Of a stretch of DNA of 11,703 nt, positions 1-6,555 are shown one piece after another. Every line of letters starts with the position of its first letter. Within the stretch, counting starts at the first letter, position 1. The stretch is from an uncultured Campylobacter sp. (lineage in GTDB: Bacteria; Campylobacterota; Campylobacteria; Campylobacterales; Campylobacteraceae), in assembly GCA_938036585.1 (NCBI GenBank), contig CALHQN010000021.1:1-11703 (forward strand), written 5' to 3'. Below the pieces are notes generated by a model. The model was not told where the DNA came from. It saw only the letters and a program-made list of their open reading frames with translations, and made no database searches. The translations under genes were made by a program, and so were the position numbers.

Positions 1-1686
1 GTGGGTTTGCTTAAGAGCTCCAGGCAGCTTAATGGTCGCCCCAATCATGGCCTTGCGACCACCGATCCGCTCAAGCTTCCAGTCACCGTGCTATCGCGCA
101 CTCAGCACTTTCGCTTTAAGCCGATCGCCAAAAGCGCCGTCGTAGTGCACCTAGAGCAAATTTTAAAAACCGAAAACATCGCTTACGAAGAGGGCGCGCT
201 TGAAATTTTGGCGCGCAGCGGTTCGGGCTCGCTACGAGACACGCTTACGCTCCTCGATCAGGCGATTATCTTTAGCCGCGAAGGCATCACCGAGCGCGCG
301 ATCGCCGATATGCTAGGCCTGCTCGATCCCGCTAAAATTGGCGAAATTTTAGACATCGTGCTGCGCCAGGACCGCGCGGGCGCGATCGAGATCATCAAAG
401 AGGTCGAAAACTACAACGCCGAGACGATAATCGACGAGATGATTGCAAATTTAAAGGACAAATTCCTGCGACGCGACGCGAAATTTAGCCTGCTGATGTA
501 TGAGCGGTTTTTCCGCATTTTAGCAGGCGCTAAGAGCATGCTCGCCATCAGCCCGGATAACACTTACGCAATTTCTATGATGATTTTTATGATGATGGAG
601 GCGGTAAATCTGCGCGAGATCGACGAGCTGATCGAGGTCGGAAGATCGCTGGATCAAGGCGAGGGCTATGCTTCCGCTTCGGTGTCTAATTTAGACGTGC
701 AAAGCTCCGCGCCGAATTTTAGGTCAAATTTAAACCAAAGCGCGAATTTTTCGCCAAACAGCGAGCCGAGCAGCGCGACTTTTGCGCCGAGTGAGGCGGA
801 TAGCGCGACAAGCGGCGTGCCTAGCTTTACGACAAGCGCGAAACGCCCCGTAAGCCCTGCGCAAAGCTCTGTCGTAAGTGCTGCCGCAAAACAAAGCACT
901 GACGCAGGCGGCGAGATCAGACCGAGCGCAACGGCGCAGACTAAAAATTCTAGCCCGTCCGTCAAAACGGGCACTCAAAACGAAATTTACGAGAATTTTC
1001 TAGCTAAAATTTACGACCGCGATTACGATCTGGGCGAGAAATTTAGCAAATGCGTGGAATTTTTAAAATTTGAACGCGGCACGCTGTATCTGCTCTCGCG
1101 CGCGCAGGGGCAGGACAGAGAGTACCTGCGCAAGGGCTCGCGAGCGATAAATAGCGTGCTAAAATCGCTTTTCGGCGAGGGCGCGTCCATCAAGATCGAG
1201 CAGGGCGCGCCGCAGAAGCAAAATTTTACGCAAAATAGCGCAGAAAATTCCGCCTCTAGTAACGTAGATAGCACAGCGAATGGCAAAGCAAAGGACGGGG
1301 CGGGCAGCGCAGAAAAACCGCTTGAAAATTCTAGCGACACCACAAGCAGTGCGCAGAATTCCGAGACGGGCGCAATAAATGCCGAAAGCTCCGCGCGGGA
1401 TGAAATTTCAAGCGGCGAAAATTCTGAAAAAAATTCCGCGCCGAAAGCGGCAAAACCGAAAAAAGAGGGCACTAGCGGCGAGGGCGAAAAACAGCCGCCC
1501 AAGGACGATCTGTTAAGATCCACCGATCCGCAAAACTACGCCGCAAAGCCCCGCGATACGAGTAAGAGCGTGCGCGCCGCCAAGGCAGGTCTCGCCGAGC
1601 TCGCGAACGACGCGCAGGACGGCAAGGAAATTTTGATCTCCGAGATGAATAGGCTATTCGGCGAGCCCACCAAAATCACGGAATAG
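1..1686 (+). CDS. dnaX: DNA polymerase III subunit gamma/tau (5'-partial)
   Basis: This is the 3' part of the clamp-loader ATPase subunit that opens and loads the sliding clamp and ties the replisome together. The Walker A half lies outside the window, so the GTG at position 1 is not a real start. Residues 18-42 read LATTDPLKLP...LSRTQHFRFK (after sensor 1), and residues 70-90 carry the sensor 2 stretch SGSGSLRDTLTLLDQA. The clamp-loader collar domain follows to about residue 215. Two Ser/Ala/Asn-rich, low-complexity linkers (about 216-325 and 403-505) flank a compact charged domain (about 326-402, from QNEIYENFLAK to SIKIEQG). A conserved-looking tail (about 508-561) ends near EMNRLFGEPTK. 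The first ~17 residues do not match the family (see findings). No strong terminator follows. Identity is secure; the roles of the middle domain and tail are unknown. Confidence 0.95.
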   Translation: MGLLKSSRQLNGRPNHGLATTDPLKLPVTVLSRTQHFRFKPIAKSAVVVHLEQILKTENIAYEEGALEILARSGSGSLRDTLTLLDQAIIFSREGITERAIADMLGLLDPAKIGEILDIVLRQDRAGAIEIIKEVENYNAETIIDEMIANLKDKFLRRDAKFSLLMYERFFRILAGAKSMLAISPDNTYAISMMIFMMMEAVNLREIDELIEVGRSLDQGEGYASASVSNLDVQSSAPNFRSNLNQSANFSPNSEPSSATFAPSEADSATSGVPSFTTSAKRPVSPAQSSVVSAAAKQSTDAGGEIRPSATAQTKNSSPSVKTGTQNEIYENFLAKIYDRDYDLGEKFSKCVEFLKFERGTLYLLSRAQGQDREYLRKGSRAINSVLKSLFGEGASIKIEQGAPQKQNFTQNSAENSASSNVDSTANGKAKDGAGSAEKPLENSSDTTSSAQNSETGAINAESSARDEISSGENSEKNSAPKAAKPKKEGTSGEGEKQPPKDDLLRSTDPQNYAAKPRDTSKSVRAAKAGLAELANDAQDGKEILISEMNRLFGEPTKITE

Positions 1687-2404
1687 CGCTCGCTGCGGAT
1701 AAATTTACGCCGCGCCGCGCGATTTTAAATTTAAGCGTGCCAAAACGATATCGAAATTTACGCGGCGAAGCAAGCCTGTGCGATTTTAAAATTTAAATGG
1801 CAAAGGCGATGTCTAAATTTACATGGCAGACTAAAGTCGCACGATAAATTTTAAAATTTTGCGGCGCGCGATCGAGCTCTAAACAGCAAGCTTTAAATTT
1901 GATCGTCAAAGCGCGTTTTAAATTTAGCCACCGAGTGATCCAAAAATTCATACGCCGCGGCAGCCTAAATTTAGCGCGCCGCAAGTATCCGGGCAGTCTG
2001 TCCCATGCGAGCTCAAAATTTAAATTTAAACGCGCTCTCTGCAGTTCAAAGATAGAATTTTGCGCGTTTGCATAGCAAATATAAAATTCCGCGCCTATCG
2101 GCACCGTCTCCTCCGCGATACGACTTTAGCCGTACCGTGCTCCCGCCCGATGCGCTCTCTCAGACTTTCATCAAACTTTACGATACGGTTTTGCCCGCAA
2201 TCTGCGCGGCTGCTTGCGCAAAAACGCGAGTGCTGATCGCTCGCGGGCGCTGCAACCCACAGCCAAAATTTCGCTGGGGTAAAGCCACGGCGAACCGAGC
2301 CGCCCTGAAAATTTAAAGAATTTATCTCGCAAACATGCGGCGGTCCGCGATGCTCGCTTATGAATTTTACGCGAGCGCAGCGGGCGAATTAGCTAAAATT
2401 TAGC
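1687..2404. other. Long non-coding spacer rich in AAATTT and degenerate repeats
   Basis: This dnaX-prs spacer holds no gene I can support. The left half (1701-2027) has 12 exact AAATTT hexamers and a degenerate 46-nt direct repeat (1721-1766 and 1782-1827). The stretch 2105-2265 has almost no AAATTT and contains a small perfect hairpin, CGCGAG (2225-2230) with CTCGCG (2240-2245) and a 9-nt loop, without a T-run. The right edge has GCTAAA-A-TTTAGC (2392-2404), a short perfect inverted repeat just upstream of the prs -10. Short open frames on both strands are explained as chance. Confidence 0.7.
1721..1827. repeat. Two degenerate 46-nt direct repeats, 61-nt period
   Basis: Copies at 1721-1766 and 1782-1827 both begin GATTTTAAA, pass through a CAAA..CGAT.TC core, and end in AAATTTAC..GGC. 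With one or two small gaps they agree at roughly three quarters of positions by eye. A weaker partial third copy may start near 1843. They look like old duplicated spacer DNA rather than binding sites. Confidence 0.5.
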
Positions 2405-2406
2405 GC

Positions 2407-2443
2407 TTTTGGTGTAGAATTCGAGCAAATTTCAATCCAAAGG
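2407..2443 (+). promoter_or_regulatory. Candidate prs promoter and ribosome binding site
   Basis: TAGAAT at 2415-2420 is a good -10 box, preceded by a T-rich TTTTGG (2407-2412), as in Campylobacter sigma-70 promoters, which lack a clear -35. AAAGG at 2439-2443 lies 8 nt before the ATG and supports that start. The leader would be about 25 nt. Confidence 0.6.
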
Positions 2444-2451
2444 TCATTAAA

Positions 2452-3381
2452 ATGCGCGGATATAAAATTTTCTCCGGCACCGCAAATCCCGAATTTGCCA
2501 AAAAAATCTCCAAATATCTCTCGCTGCCGCTTAGCGAGTGCGCGATCAAAACCTTCAGCGACGGCGAAATCAGCGTCCAGATCGGCGAGAGCGTGCGCGG
2601 CAAGGACGTCTTCGTCATCCAACCCACATGCGCGCCCGCAAACTCCAATCTGATGGAGCTTCTGATCCTAACCGACGCGCTGAAGCGCTCCAGCGCGAAC
2701 TCGATCACGGCGGTCGTGCCATACTTCGGCTACGCTCGCCAAGACCGCAAGGCAGCTCCGCGCGTACCGATCAGCGCGAAGCTCGTGGCGAATATGATGC
2801 AGACGGCGGGGATCGACCGCGTCGTCACGATGGATCTGCACGCGGGGCAGATACAGGGCTTTTTCGACGTGCCCGTCGATAACCTCTACGGCTCGCTGAT
2901 ATTCTTAGACTACCTGAAAGAGAAAAATTTAAAAAATCCGATCATCGCCAGCCCCGACGTGGGCGGCGTCGCGCGCGCCAGAAGCTTCGCTAAAAAGCTC
3001 TCGCTTGATCTGGTGATCGTCGATAAGCGTCGCGAGGAGGCGAACAAAAGCGAGGTGATGAACATCATCGGCGACGTCGCGGGCAAGGACGTGATCCTAA
3101 TCGACGATATGATCGATACCGCGGGCACCATCGTCAAGGCCGCGGGCGCGTTTAAGGAACAGGGCGCGAAGAGCGTCAGCGCGTTTTGTACGCATGCCGT
3201 ACTAAGCGGCCCGGCATACGAGCGCATCGAAAGCGGCGCGCTAGACGGCCTCGTCGTGACCGACACGATCCCGCTAAAGCAGGAAAGCGACCGCATCAAG
3301 GTAATCAGCGTCGCTCCGCTTTTCGGCGAGGTTATCAGGCGCGTATATCACGACGAGAGCGTAAATAGCTTATTCAAATAA
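2452..3381 (+). CDS. prs: Ribose-phosphate pyrophosphokinase (PRPP synthetase)
   Basis: This cytoplasmic enzyme makes phosphoribosyl pyrophosphate from ribose 5-phosphate and ATP, the precursor for purine, pyrimidine, histidine, tryptophan and NAD synthesis. The 309-aa length is typical of class I bacterial enzymes. Visible motifs are FSDGEISVQI (35-44), the ATP-contacting PYFGYARQDRK (90-100), the metal/active-site DLHAGQIQGFFD (128-139, His130), the catalytic flexible-loop DKRRE (191-195) and the PRPP-binding loop VILIDDMIDTAGT (214-226). All key residues are present. The start is supported by AAAGG 8 nt upstream and by alignment of the N-terminus to the family. The gene appears monocistronic, with long spacers on both sides and its own promoter. 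Its coding composition matches dnaX. Identity is very secure. Confidence 0.98.
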   Translation: MRGYKIFSGTANPEFAKKISKYLSLPLSECAIKTFSDGEISVQIGESVRGKDVFVIQPTCAPANSNLMELLILTDALKRSSANSITAVVPYFGYARQDRKAAPRVPISAKLVANMMQTAGIDRVVTMDLHAGQIQGFFDVPVDNLYGSLIFLDYLKEKNLKNPIIASPDVGGVARARSFAKKLSLDLVIVDKRREEANKSEVMNIIGDVAGKDVILIDDMIDTAGTIVKAAGAFKEQGAKSVSAFCTHAVLSGPAYERIESGALDGLVVTDTIPLKQESDRIKVISVAPLFGEVIRRVYHDESVNSLFK

Positions 3382-3993
3382 AATTTTAAAATTTAAAGCG
3401 TGGCGCGATTTGTCTTAGACGGGCGCGGAAATGCGAACCAGGCGCTTTGTAGTAAGAGATCGCGGCTCAGCTGCAAGTCAAGCGCTTATGCCTGCGGACT
3501 CTAAATTTGCAGCGTTGAGCTCGCTGCGATTTAACTATTGCGGACAGAGATATTTAACTGCGACGCGAAATTTAGCTTCTAGGCGGCAAATTTAACTCTG
3601 CGCGACATTTACTCCGCGCGGCGGAAAAATTTAACAGCGACCGCGAAGTAAATTTACCGCATTAGCCGCTGCAAGCCGCATTTTAATCCGCCGTATTAAC
3701 TCCGCGAGACTGCGTTTTAAATTTGCCGTAAATTTTCCATATATTTGGTGAGATCGCACAGCGCCCCGCGCTTTAAATTTATGATAATTGCCGCACATTC
3801 GCTATCTGTCCGTGCAGCTGTGCTTCTGCAAAACTCGTATCCGCTAAATCGTGCAAACCGCGTTTTTAAATTTCGCCGCTCAAGCTCACTGCATATTTTT
3901 ACAATTCCGCGATTAAAGCCCGCAAACTGCCAAAAATTCTTTATGGTTTAATCAAATGTAATACCGGCGCGTGCGTTGCGCTTGAGTAGGCCG
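3382..3993. other. Long non-coding spacer with repeat-like texture
   Basis: No gene or RNA gene is recognisable between prs and the stop of the minus-strand lipoprotein gene. Directly after prs lies the AT palindrome AAATTTTAAAATTT (from about 3381), which lacks a GC stem and T-run and so is not a convincing terminator. The middle (3529-3701) holds a degenerate ATTTAACT-type repeat (separate entry). AAATTT recurs at many points. A 68-codon open frame at 3745-3951 has no ribosome binding site or protein character I trust. Confidence 0.65.
3529..3701 (+). repeat. Degenerate short repeat ATTTAACT followed by TGCG/CCGCG
   Basis: ATTTAACT occurs at 3529-3536, 3552-3559 and 3590-3597. Near copies are ATTTACT (3607-3613), ATTTAACA (3629-3636) and ATTAACT (3695-3701). 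Most are followed within a few bases by a TGCG or CCGCG block. Spacing is irregular (17 to about 60 nt), so this is not a CRISPR or a clean tandem array. Confidence 0.45.
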
Positions 3994-4512
3994 CTAAAAT
4001 TTCTTTATGATTTCCATCAAGCGCTTAACCATGGCCGCGATCGCGTCATTTTCATAGCTATCGTCTGTATTTTGCATCGCTACGGTTTTCATGGTGGCGA
4101 AAAATCCCGGATTGTAAAACTCAAACTCATCCTGCGTGTAGTTTCTTAGCACCTGGCCGCCTCTTATGATTTGAACCTGATAAGCAACATCTATGCCGCC
4201 GATTCTGTCGCTAGTAAACGGACTATCCTCGCCCATAAAACCCCTGTGGTGTTTTATTGTGATTTTAAGCTCGTCGGTAGAGTTTTGATCCAGCAGGTTC
4301 GCCTCTTTTAGCGCTGCTAAGAGCTGCTCGTTGTATCTCTTCTCAACCGCTTCCGGCGATTGATAGACAAATTTTCTCGGATTGTGCTTTTGTAGGTGAG
4401 TGTAGGTGATGCCATCAAATTTATACGCGCTTGCGATCGGCACTTTCGGCTGAGTCTGTCCGCAACCTACGAAAAATAGCGCCGCAAAAAGCAAAGCTAG
4501 AAATTTTTTCAT
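3994..4512 (-). CDS. Small secreted lipoprotein of unknown function
   Basis: The 172-aa product starts MKKFLALLFAALFFVGC, a lipoprotein signal peptide with lipobox F-V-G-C and lipidated Cys17, so it should be anchored to an inner or outer membrane facing the periplasm. The mature part has a helix-like stretch (AVEKRYNEQLLAALKEANLL, 55-74), a beta-rich middle (DELKITIKHHRG, 80-91, and IDVAYQVQIIRGG, 107-119) and a C-terminal helix (about 151-172). This layout resembles small lipoproteins of the DUF4410/DUF4136 sort, but I do not recognise a specific family. The start is fixed by AAGGAG (4518-4523) 5 nt upstream and by the signal peptide. The gene reads away from the membrane protein at 4816 and is probably monocistronic. 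I see no damage in the frame. Confidence 0.85.
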   Translation of the reverse strand: MKKFLALLFAALFFVGCGQTQPKVPIASAYKFDGITYTHLQKHNPRKFVYQSPEAVEKRYNEQLLAALKEANLLDQNSTDELKITIKHHRGFMGEDSPFTSDRIGGIDVAYQVQIIRGGQVLRNYTQDEFEFYNPGFFATMKTVAMQNTDDSYENDAIAAMVKRLMEIIKKF

Positions 4513-4537
4513 TTTTTCTCCTTTAAAATTTTGTGCA

Positions 4538-4550
4538 ATTATATAAAAAC
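4538..4550 (-). promoter_or_regulatory. Candidate promoter of the lipoprotein gene
   Basis: On the minus strand TATAAT (4543-4538) is a perfect -10 box preceded by a GTTTTTA stretch, the Campylobacter-type T-rich element. Transcription would start near 4531, leaving about 20 nt of leader holding the AAGGAG site. Confidence 0.65.
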
Positions 4551-4554
4551 GTGG

Positions 4555-4741
4555 TTTAGCCCGGGCTAAATTTACGATCTTTCGGCGCCGCTATGCGTTT
4601 AAATTTTGATAAATTTGAGCGGAAGCAAAAAAATTTTAACGAAGCTCGGCGGCTAAATTTCAAATCCTTTAAATTTGAAACCCGCTTAAATTTCAAAGCC
4701 TCTTCAAATTTAAAATTTAATCCGAATTTGATCTGAAATTT
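4555..4741. promoter_or_regulatory. AT-rich divergent control region with alternating inverted repeats
   Basis: Between the two divergent promoters lie AAATTT copies at 4655, 4671, 4688, 4706, 4713 and 4736, the first four at 16-18 nt steps. They alternate in flanks: TTTCAAA (4658-4664), TTTGAAA (4674-4680), TTTCAAA (4691-4697). Each neighbouring pair could form a 7-bp stem or a dimeric operator. No coding sequence is seen. Confidence 0.4.
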
Positions 4742-4749
4742 TATAAAAT
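4742..4749 (+). promoter_or_regulatory. Candidate -10 box of the 4816 membrane-protein gene
   Basis: TATAAAAT at 4742-4749 follows an AT-rich stretch and lies about 67 nt before the ATG, so the leader RNA would contain the hairpin at 4764-4799. Confidence 0.5.
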
Positions 4750-4763
4750 TCCACCGTTTTAAA

Positions 4764-4811
4764 CGGGCTTTGAAAGCGCAAAAGAGTTTCGTAAGCCCGA
4801 AAGAAAGGAGG
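4764..4811 (+). promoter_or_regulatory. Leader hairpin next to a strong Shine-Dalgarno
   Basis: CGGGCTT (4764-4770) pairs perfectly with AAGCCCG (4793-4799), and inside it GAAA (4772-4775) pairs with TTTC (4787-4790). The purine-rich AAAGGAGG (4804-4811) follows, 4 nt before the ATG. The 3' arm's AAGCC (4793-4797) could instead pair with GGCTT (4810-4814), which overlaps the end of the Shine-Dalgarno, so two exclusive folds are possible. There is no T-run, so it is not an intrinsic terminator. Confidence 0.5.
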
Positions 4812-4815
4812 CTTT

Positions 4816-5559
4816 ATGCCTACTTTTACTACCAAAGACTACAAAGCCGCCCTTCGCAGCCGCGGCGCACGAACCACGAGCGCAGGCGGATTTAGCGTTA
4901 AAAACGACAACTCCTTCATCGTGATTTTCGTCATTGCGATGATGGCTTTTATATTTTTTTACGGCATGTCGGCCGGGCTTGATTTAGATGAAATTTTTTT
5001 AGGCAACGGACACGGTCGCGGCGGAGGCGGGATTTTGGGGCTTTTGATCGCGGGCGTAGCTTGGTATCAAGGGCGCGACGGCGGCGGGCTGTTTAAATTT
5101 AGCGACCACGCGATCACCTTCGTCTCGGGCGCGGGCAAGAGCGAAATCCTGCTCTTTAATATCGACTACGTTAGGCTCACTCCGGGCTTTTTGCGCACCT
5201 GCACCGGCTACACGGCGCTTAGCCACTCCCGCTACGTAAAACACGAGCAGTTCTTTACATTCGGAATCGGATCGATGATCGTGCTGTGGCTAGTCGGTAT
5301 CGCCATGAGCGAGCGCGTGGGGATGGCGTTCGTGATAATGGTCGTGGGCGTCGTGATCTTTATCTTCGCCAAGGCGCTCTCGTCGTGGCGGCTAAACGGC
5401 GACTTTCACGACATCTTGCTGCGCGACACCGTGCTGATCCGCGGCAAGGATCTAAACGACCGCGTGCTGTGGTTTGCGATCACGCCCGGTCGCAACGACC
5501 GCCGCAGGCTGCGCGCTTATTTCAAAGAGCATCTTGATTTCGACATCGACGGCGGCTAA
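4816..5559 (+). CDS. Unrecognised multi-pass membrane protein
   Basis: This 247-aa protein is predicted to sit in the inner membrane. Residues 1-30 are polar and basic. Hydrophobic segments lie at about 33-52 (SFIVIFVIAMMAFIFFYGM), a glycine-rich one at 70-84, and a pair at about 147-164 and 168-186. Between segments 2 and 3 is a soluble, beta-like part (about 91-125, FKFSDHAITFVSG...LLFNIDYVRLTPG). After the last segment comes a second such part (191-247) ending in a basic helix (RNDRRRLRAYFKEHL). The beta stretches followed by a basic helix suggest a PH-like or bacterial YcxB-like layout, which is only an impression. No signal peptide or catalytic motif is seen. The start is supported by a very strong AAAGGAGG. 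The gene appears monocistronic and faces the minus-strand DUF6882 gene. Confidence 0.8.
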   Translation: MPTFTTKDYKAALRSRGARTTSAGGFSVKNDNSFIVIFVIAMMAFIFFYGMSAGLDLDEIFLGNGHGRGGGGILGLLIAGVAWYQGRDGGGLFKFSDHAITFVSGAGKSEILLFNIDYVRLTPGFLRTCTGYTALSHSRYVKHEQFFTFGIGSMIVLWLVGIAMSERVGMAFVIMVVGVVIFIFAKALSSWRLNGDFHDILLRDTVLIRGKDLNDRVLWFAITPGRNDRRRLRAYFKEHLDFDIDGG

Positions 5560-5769
5560 TTTTGATTTAAATTTAGAGATTTGGCGTAAATTTAGCGGCA
5601 AAATTTTGCAACGTAAAATTTTAAGAGGATTTCGCACGGCGGAATTTTGCGATCTAAATTTTACCGAGCAAAATTCTAAGGCTGAAAATTTTAAGCTATA
5701 AAATTTACGAAGCAGAATTTCACGGCGTAAATTTCAAAGCCGTAAATGCACGGCGCGATATTTGCAGCC
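5560..5769. other. Convergent spacer packed with RAATTY sites
   Basis: This 210-nt gap between converging genes has 11 RAATTY hexamers: 8 AAATTT (5569, 5588, 5601, 5616, 5656, 5686, 5701, 5729) plus GAATTT (5642, 5715) and AAATTC (5671). Small alternating arms ACGGC (5722-5726), GCCGT (5739-5743) and ACGGC (5750-5754) might form a weak terminator stem, but no T-run follows on either strand. Confidence 0.6.
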
Positions 5770-6474
5770 CTATACGGCAAACTTCACCTCGCTTAGCCGC
5801 CCTAAATTATCAAACGAAAAAACTGCGTCATTTTTAAAATTTGCTACGATTTTGCCCGCCGCTTCGCTAAATTTCGTGCCGTTTCTAAGTAAAAGCGCCT
5901 TAATAAAAACGGCGTGATTTAACTGAAACGCACCTATATAATCGCGCGCCAAAGAGATGAGCCCCCTTGCATCCATGCTGAGCTTGATCGTGCCATCGGA
6001 GCTCACGCACTCGCCCGCCGCAAACGCAACAAACACCGCTCCGCCTGCGTGCGGACAGCGGTAGTAGATTACGGGCTCCTGCGATAATCCGCACGCGATC
6101 GCGCTTAGAGCGTGGCCGTTTATCTCCGCGCTTAGTGCGAGCTTAGGCGTGCTAAGCTCGGCTAGCCCGTGCCGCAAGCCAAAGTCGCGCACATCTCGCG
6201 CAAGGGTGAGCAGCCGCTTGCCTAGGCGGTTTATGTTTTCGTATCCCCACAGCCACGTGCGGCTGCTGCTCGCTTCGCTGCCAATATACCAGATGGCGCG
6301 CGGCGCATCATCGCCGAAACTGATCTCGCCGCGCTTTAGATCCACAGAGCGGCGCCTGCCCTTTACGATCAGCTTCGAACCCGCCTCTTGCACCCTTGCG
6401 CCGCAACCCAAACACGCCGAAAACAGATCAATAAAGCTGCTCTTATCCAAGCCTAAGCGGTCTAAAAATTCCAT
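5770..6474 (-). CDS. DUF6882 family protein, cytoplasmic, function unknown
   Basis: The 234-aa product has the pattern I associate with DUF6882. It has a start like LKRGEISFGD (47-55), the signature IGSEASSSRTWLWGYEN (64-80), a helix with LRHGLAELSTP (100-110), then ALSAIACGL (122-130), YYRCPHAGGAVFVAF (137-151). A C-terminal helical and beta extension (about 165-234) follows. No signal peptide or membrane segment is present, so it should be cytoplasmic. CLGCG (21-25) offers two close cysteines, too few for a classic zinc site alone. The start is supported by AAGGAG (6479-6484) 4 nt upstream. It has its own -10 and a leader hairpin, so it is probably a single-gene unit. The biochemical role of the family is not known to me. 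Confidence 0.8.
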   Translation of the reverse strand: MEFLDRLGLDKSSFIDLFSACLGCGARVQEAGSKLIVKGRRRSVDLKRGEISFGDDAPRAIWYIGSEASSSRTWLWGYENINRLGKRLLTLARDVRDFGLRHGLAELSTPKLALSAEINGHALSAIACGLSQEPVIYYRCPHAGGAVFVAFAAGECVSSDGTIKLSMDARGLISLARDYIGAFQLNHAVFIKALLLRNGTKFSEAAGKIVANFKNDAVFSFDNLGRLSEVKFAV

Positions 6475-6490
6475 TTTTCTCCTTTTTTTA

Positions 6491-6528
6491 CGCCGATAAA
6501 TTTAGCGCTTTTGCTGGATTTATCGGCG
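6491..6528 (-). promoter_or_regulatory. Perfect 11-bp leader hairpin of the DUF6882 gene
   Basis: CGCCGATAAAT (6491-6501) and ATTTATCGGCG (6518-6528) are exact inverted repeats with a 16-nt loop. In the minus-strand transcript the stem lies between the candidate start point and the AAGGAG, with only an A-rich gap of a few bases between stem and Shine-Dalgarno. The A-run after it on this strand argues against an intrinsic terminator. An operator or a translation-controlling stem is more likely. Confidence 0.6.
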
Positions 6529-6547
6529 CGCAGGAAAATTTAATCAA

Positions 6548-6555
6548 ATTTTATA
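6548..6555 (-). promoter_or_regulatory. Candidate -10 box of the DUF6882 gene
   Basis: On the minus strand TATAAAAT (6555-6548) is a good -10 match. A start near 6541 would place the 11-bp hairpin in the first part of the leader. Confidence 0.5.

Noticed and set aside
1..51. Possible foreign gene end read on the minus strand (a short open stretch containing KAMIGATIKLPG)
   Set aside because: Too short to support; a stop lies just upstream within the dnaX-matching part, and sequence error at the edge explains the data as well.
666..1523. Long minus-strand open frames inside dnaX
   Set aside because: They mirror the low-complexity Ser/Ala-rich linkers of the real gene and are shadows of its codon pattern.
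1793..2104. Minus-strand open frame of 103 codons with GTG start and GGAGGAG upstream
   Set aside because: The ribosome site is attractive, but the protein is a patchwork of Asn-Leu, Lys-Phe and Arg from AAATTT boxes and covers the degenerate direct repeats. It has no family character.
2068..2316. Plus-strand open frame of 82 codons
   Set aside because: No ribosome binding site, odd Ala/Cys/Arg-rich composition and no recognisable motif; probably chance in GC-rich spacer.
3381..3398. prs terminator
   Set aside because: The palindrome AAATTTTAAAATTT has no GC stem and no T-run; similar palindromes occur all over the window, so it is not evidence of termination.
3529..3701. CRISPR-like array
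   Set aside because: Repeat words are only about 8 nt, spacing is irregular and there are no uniform spacers.
3745..3951. Plus-strand open frame of 68 codons
   Set aside because: Lies in repeat-like spacer, lacks a convincing ribosome binding site and has no domain or signal peptide.
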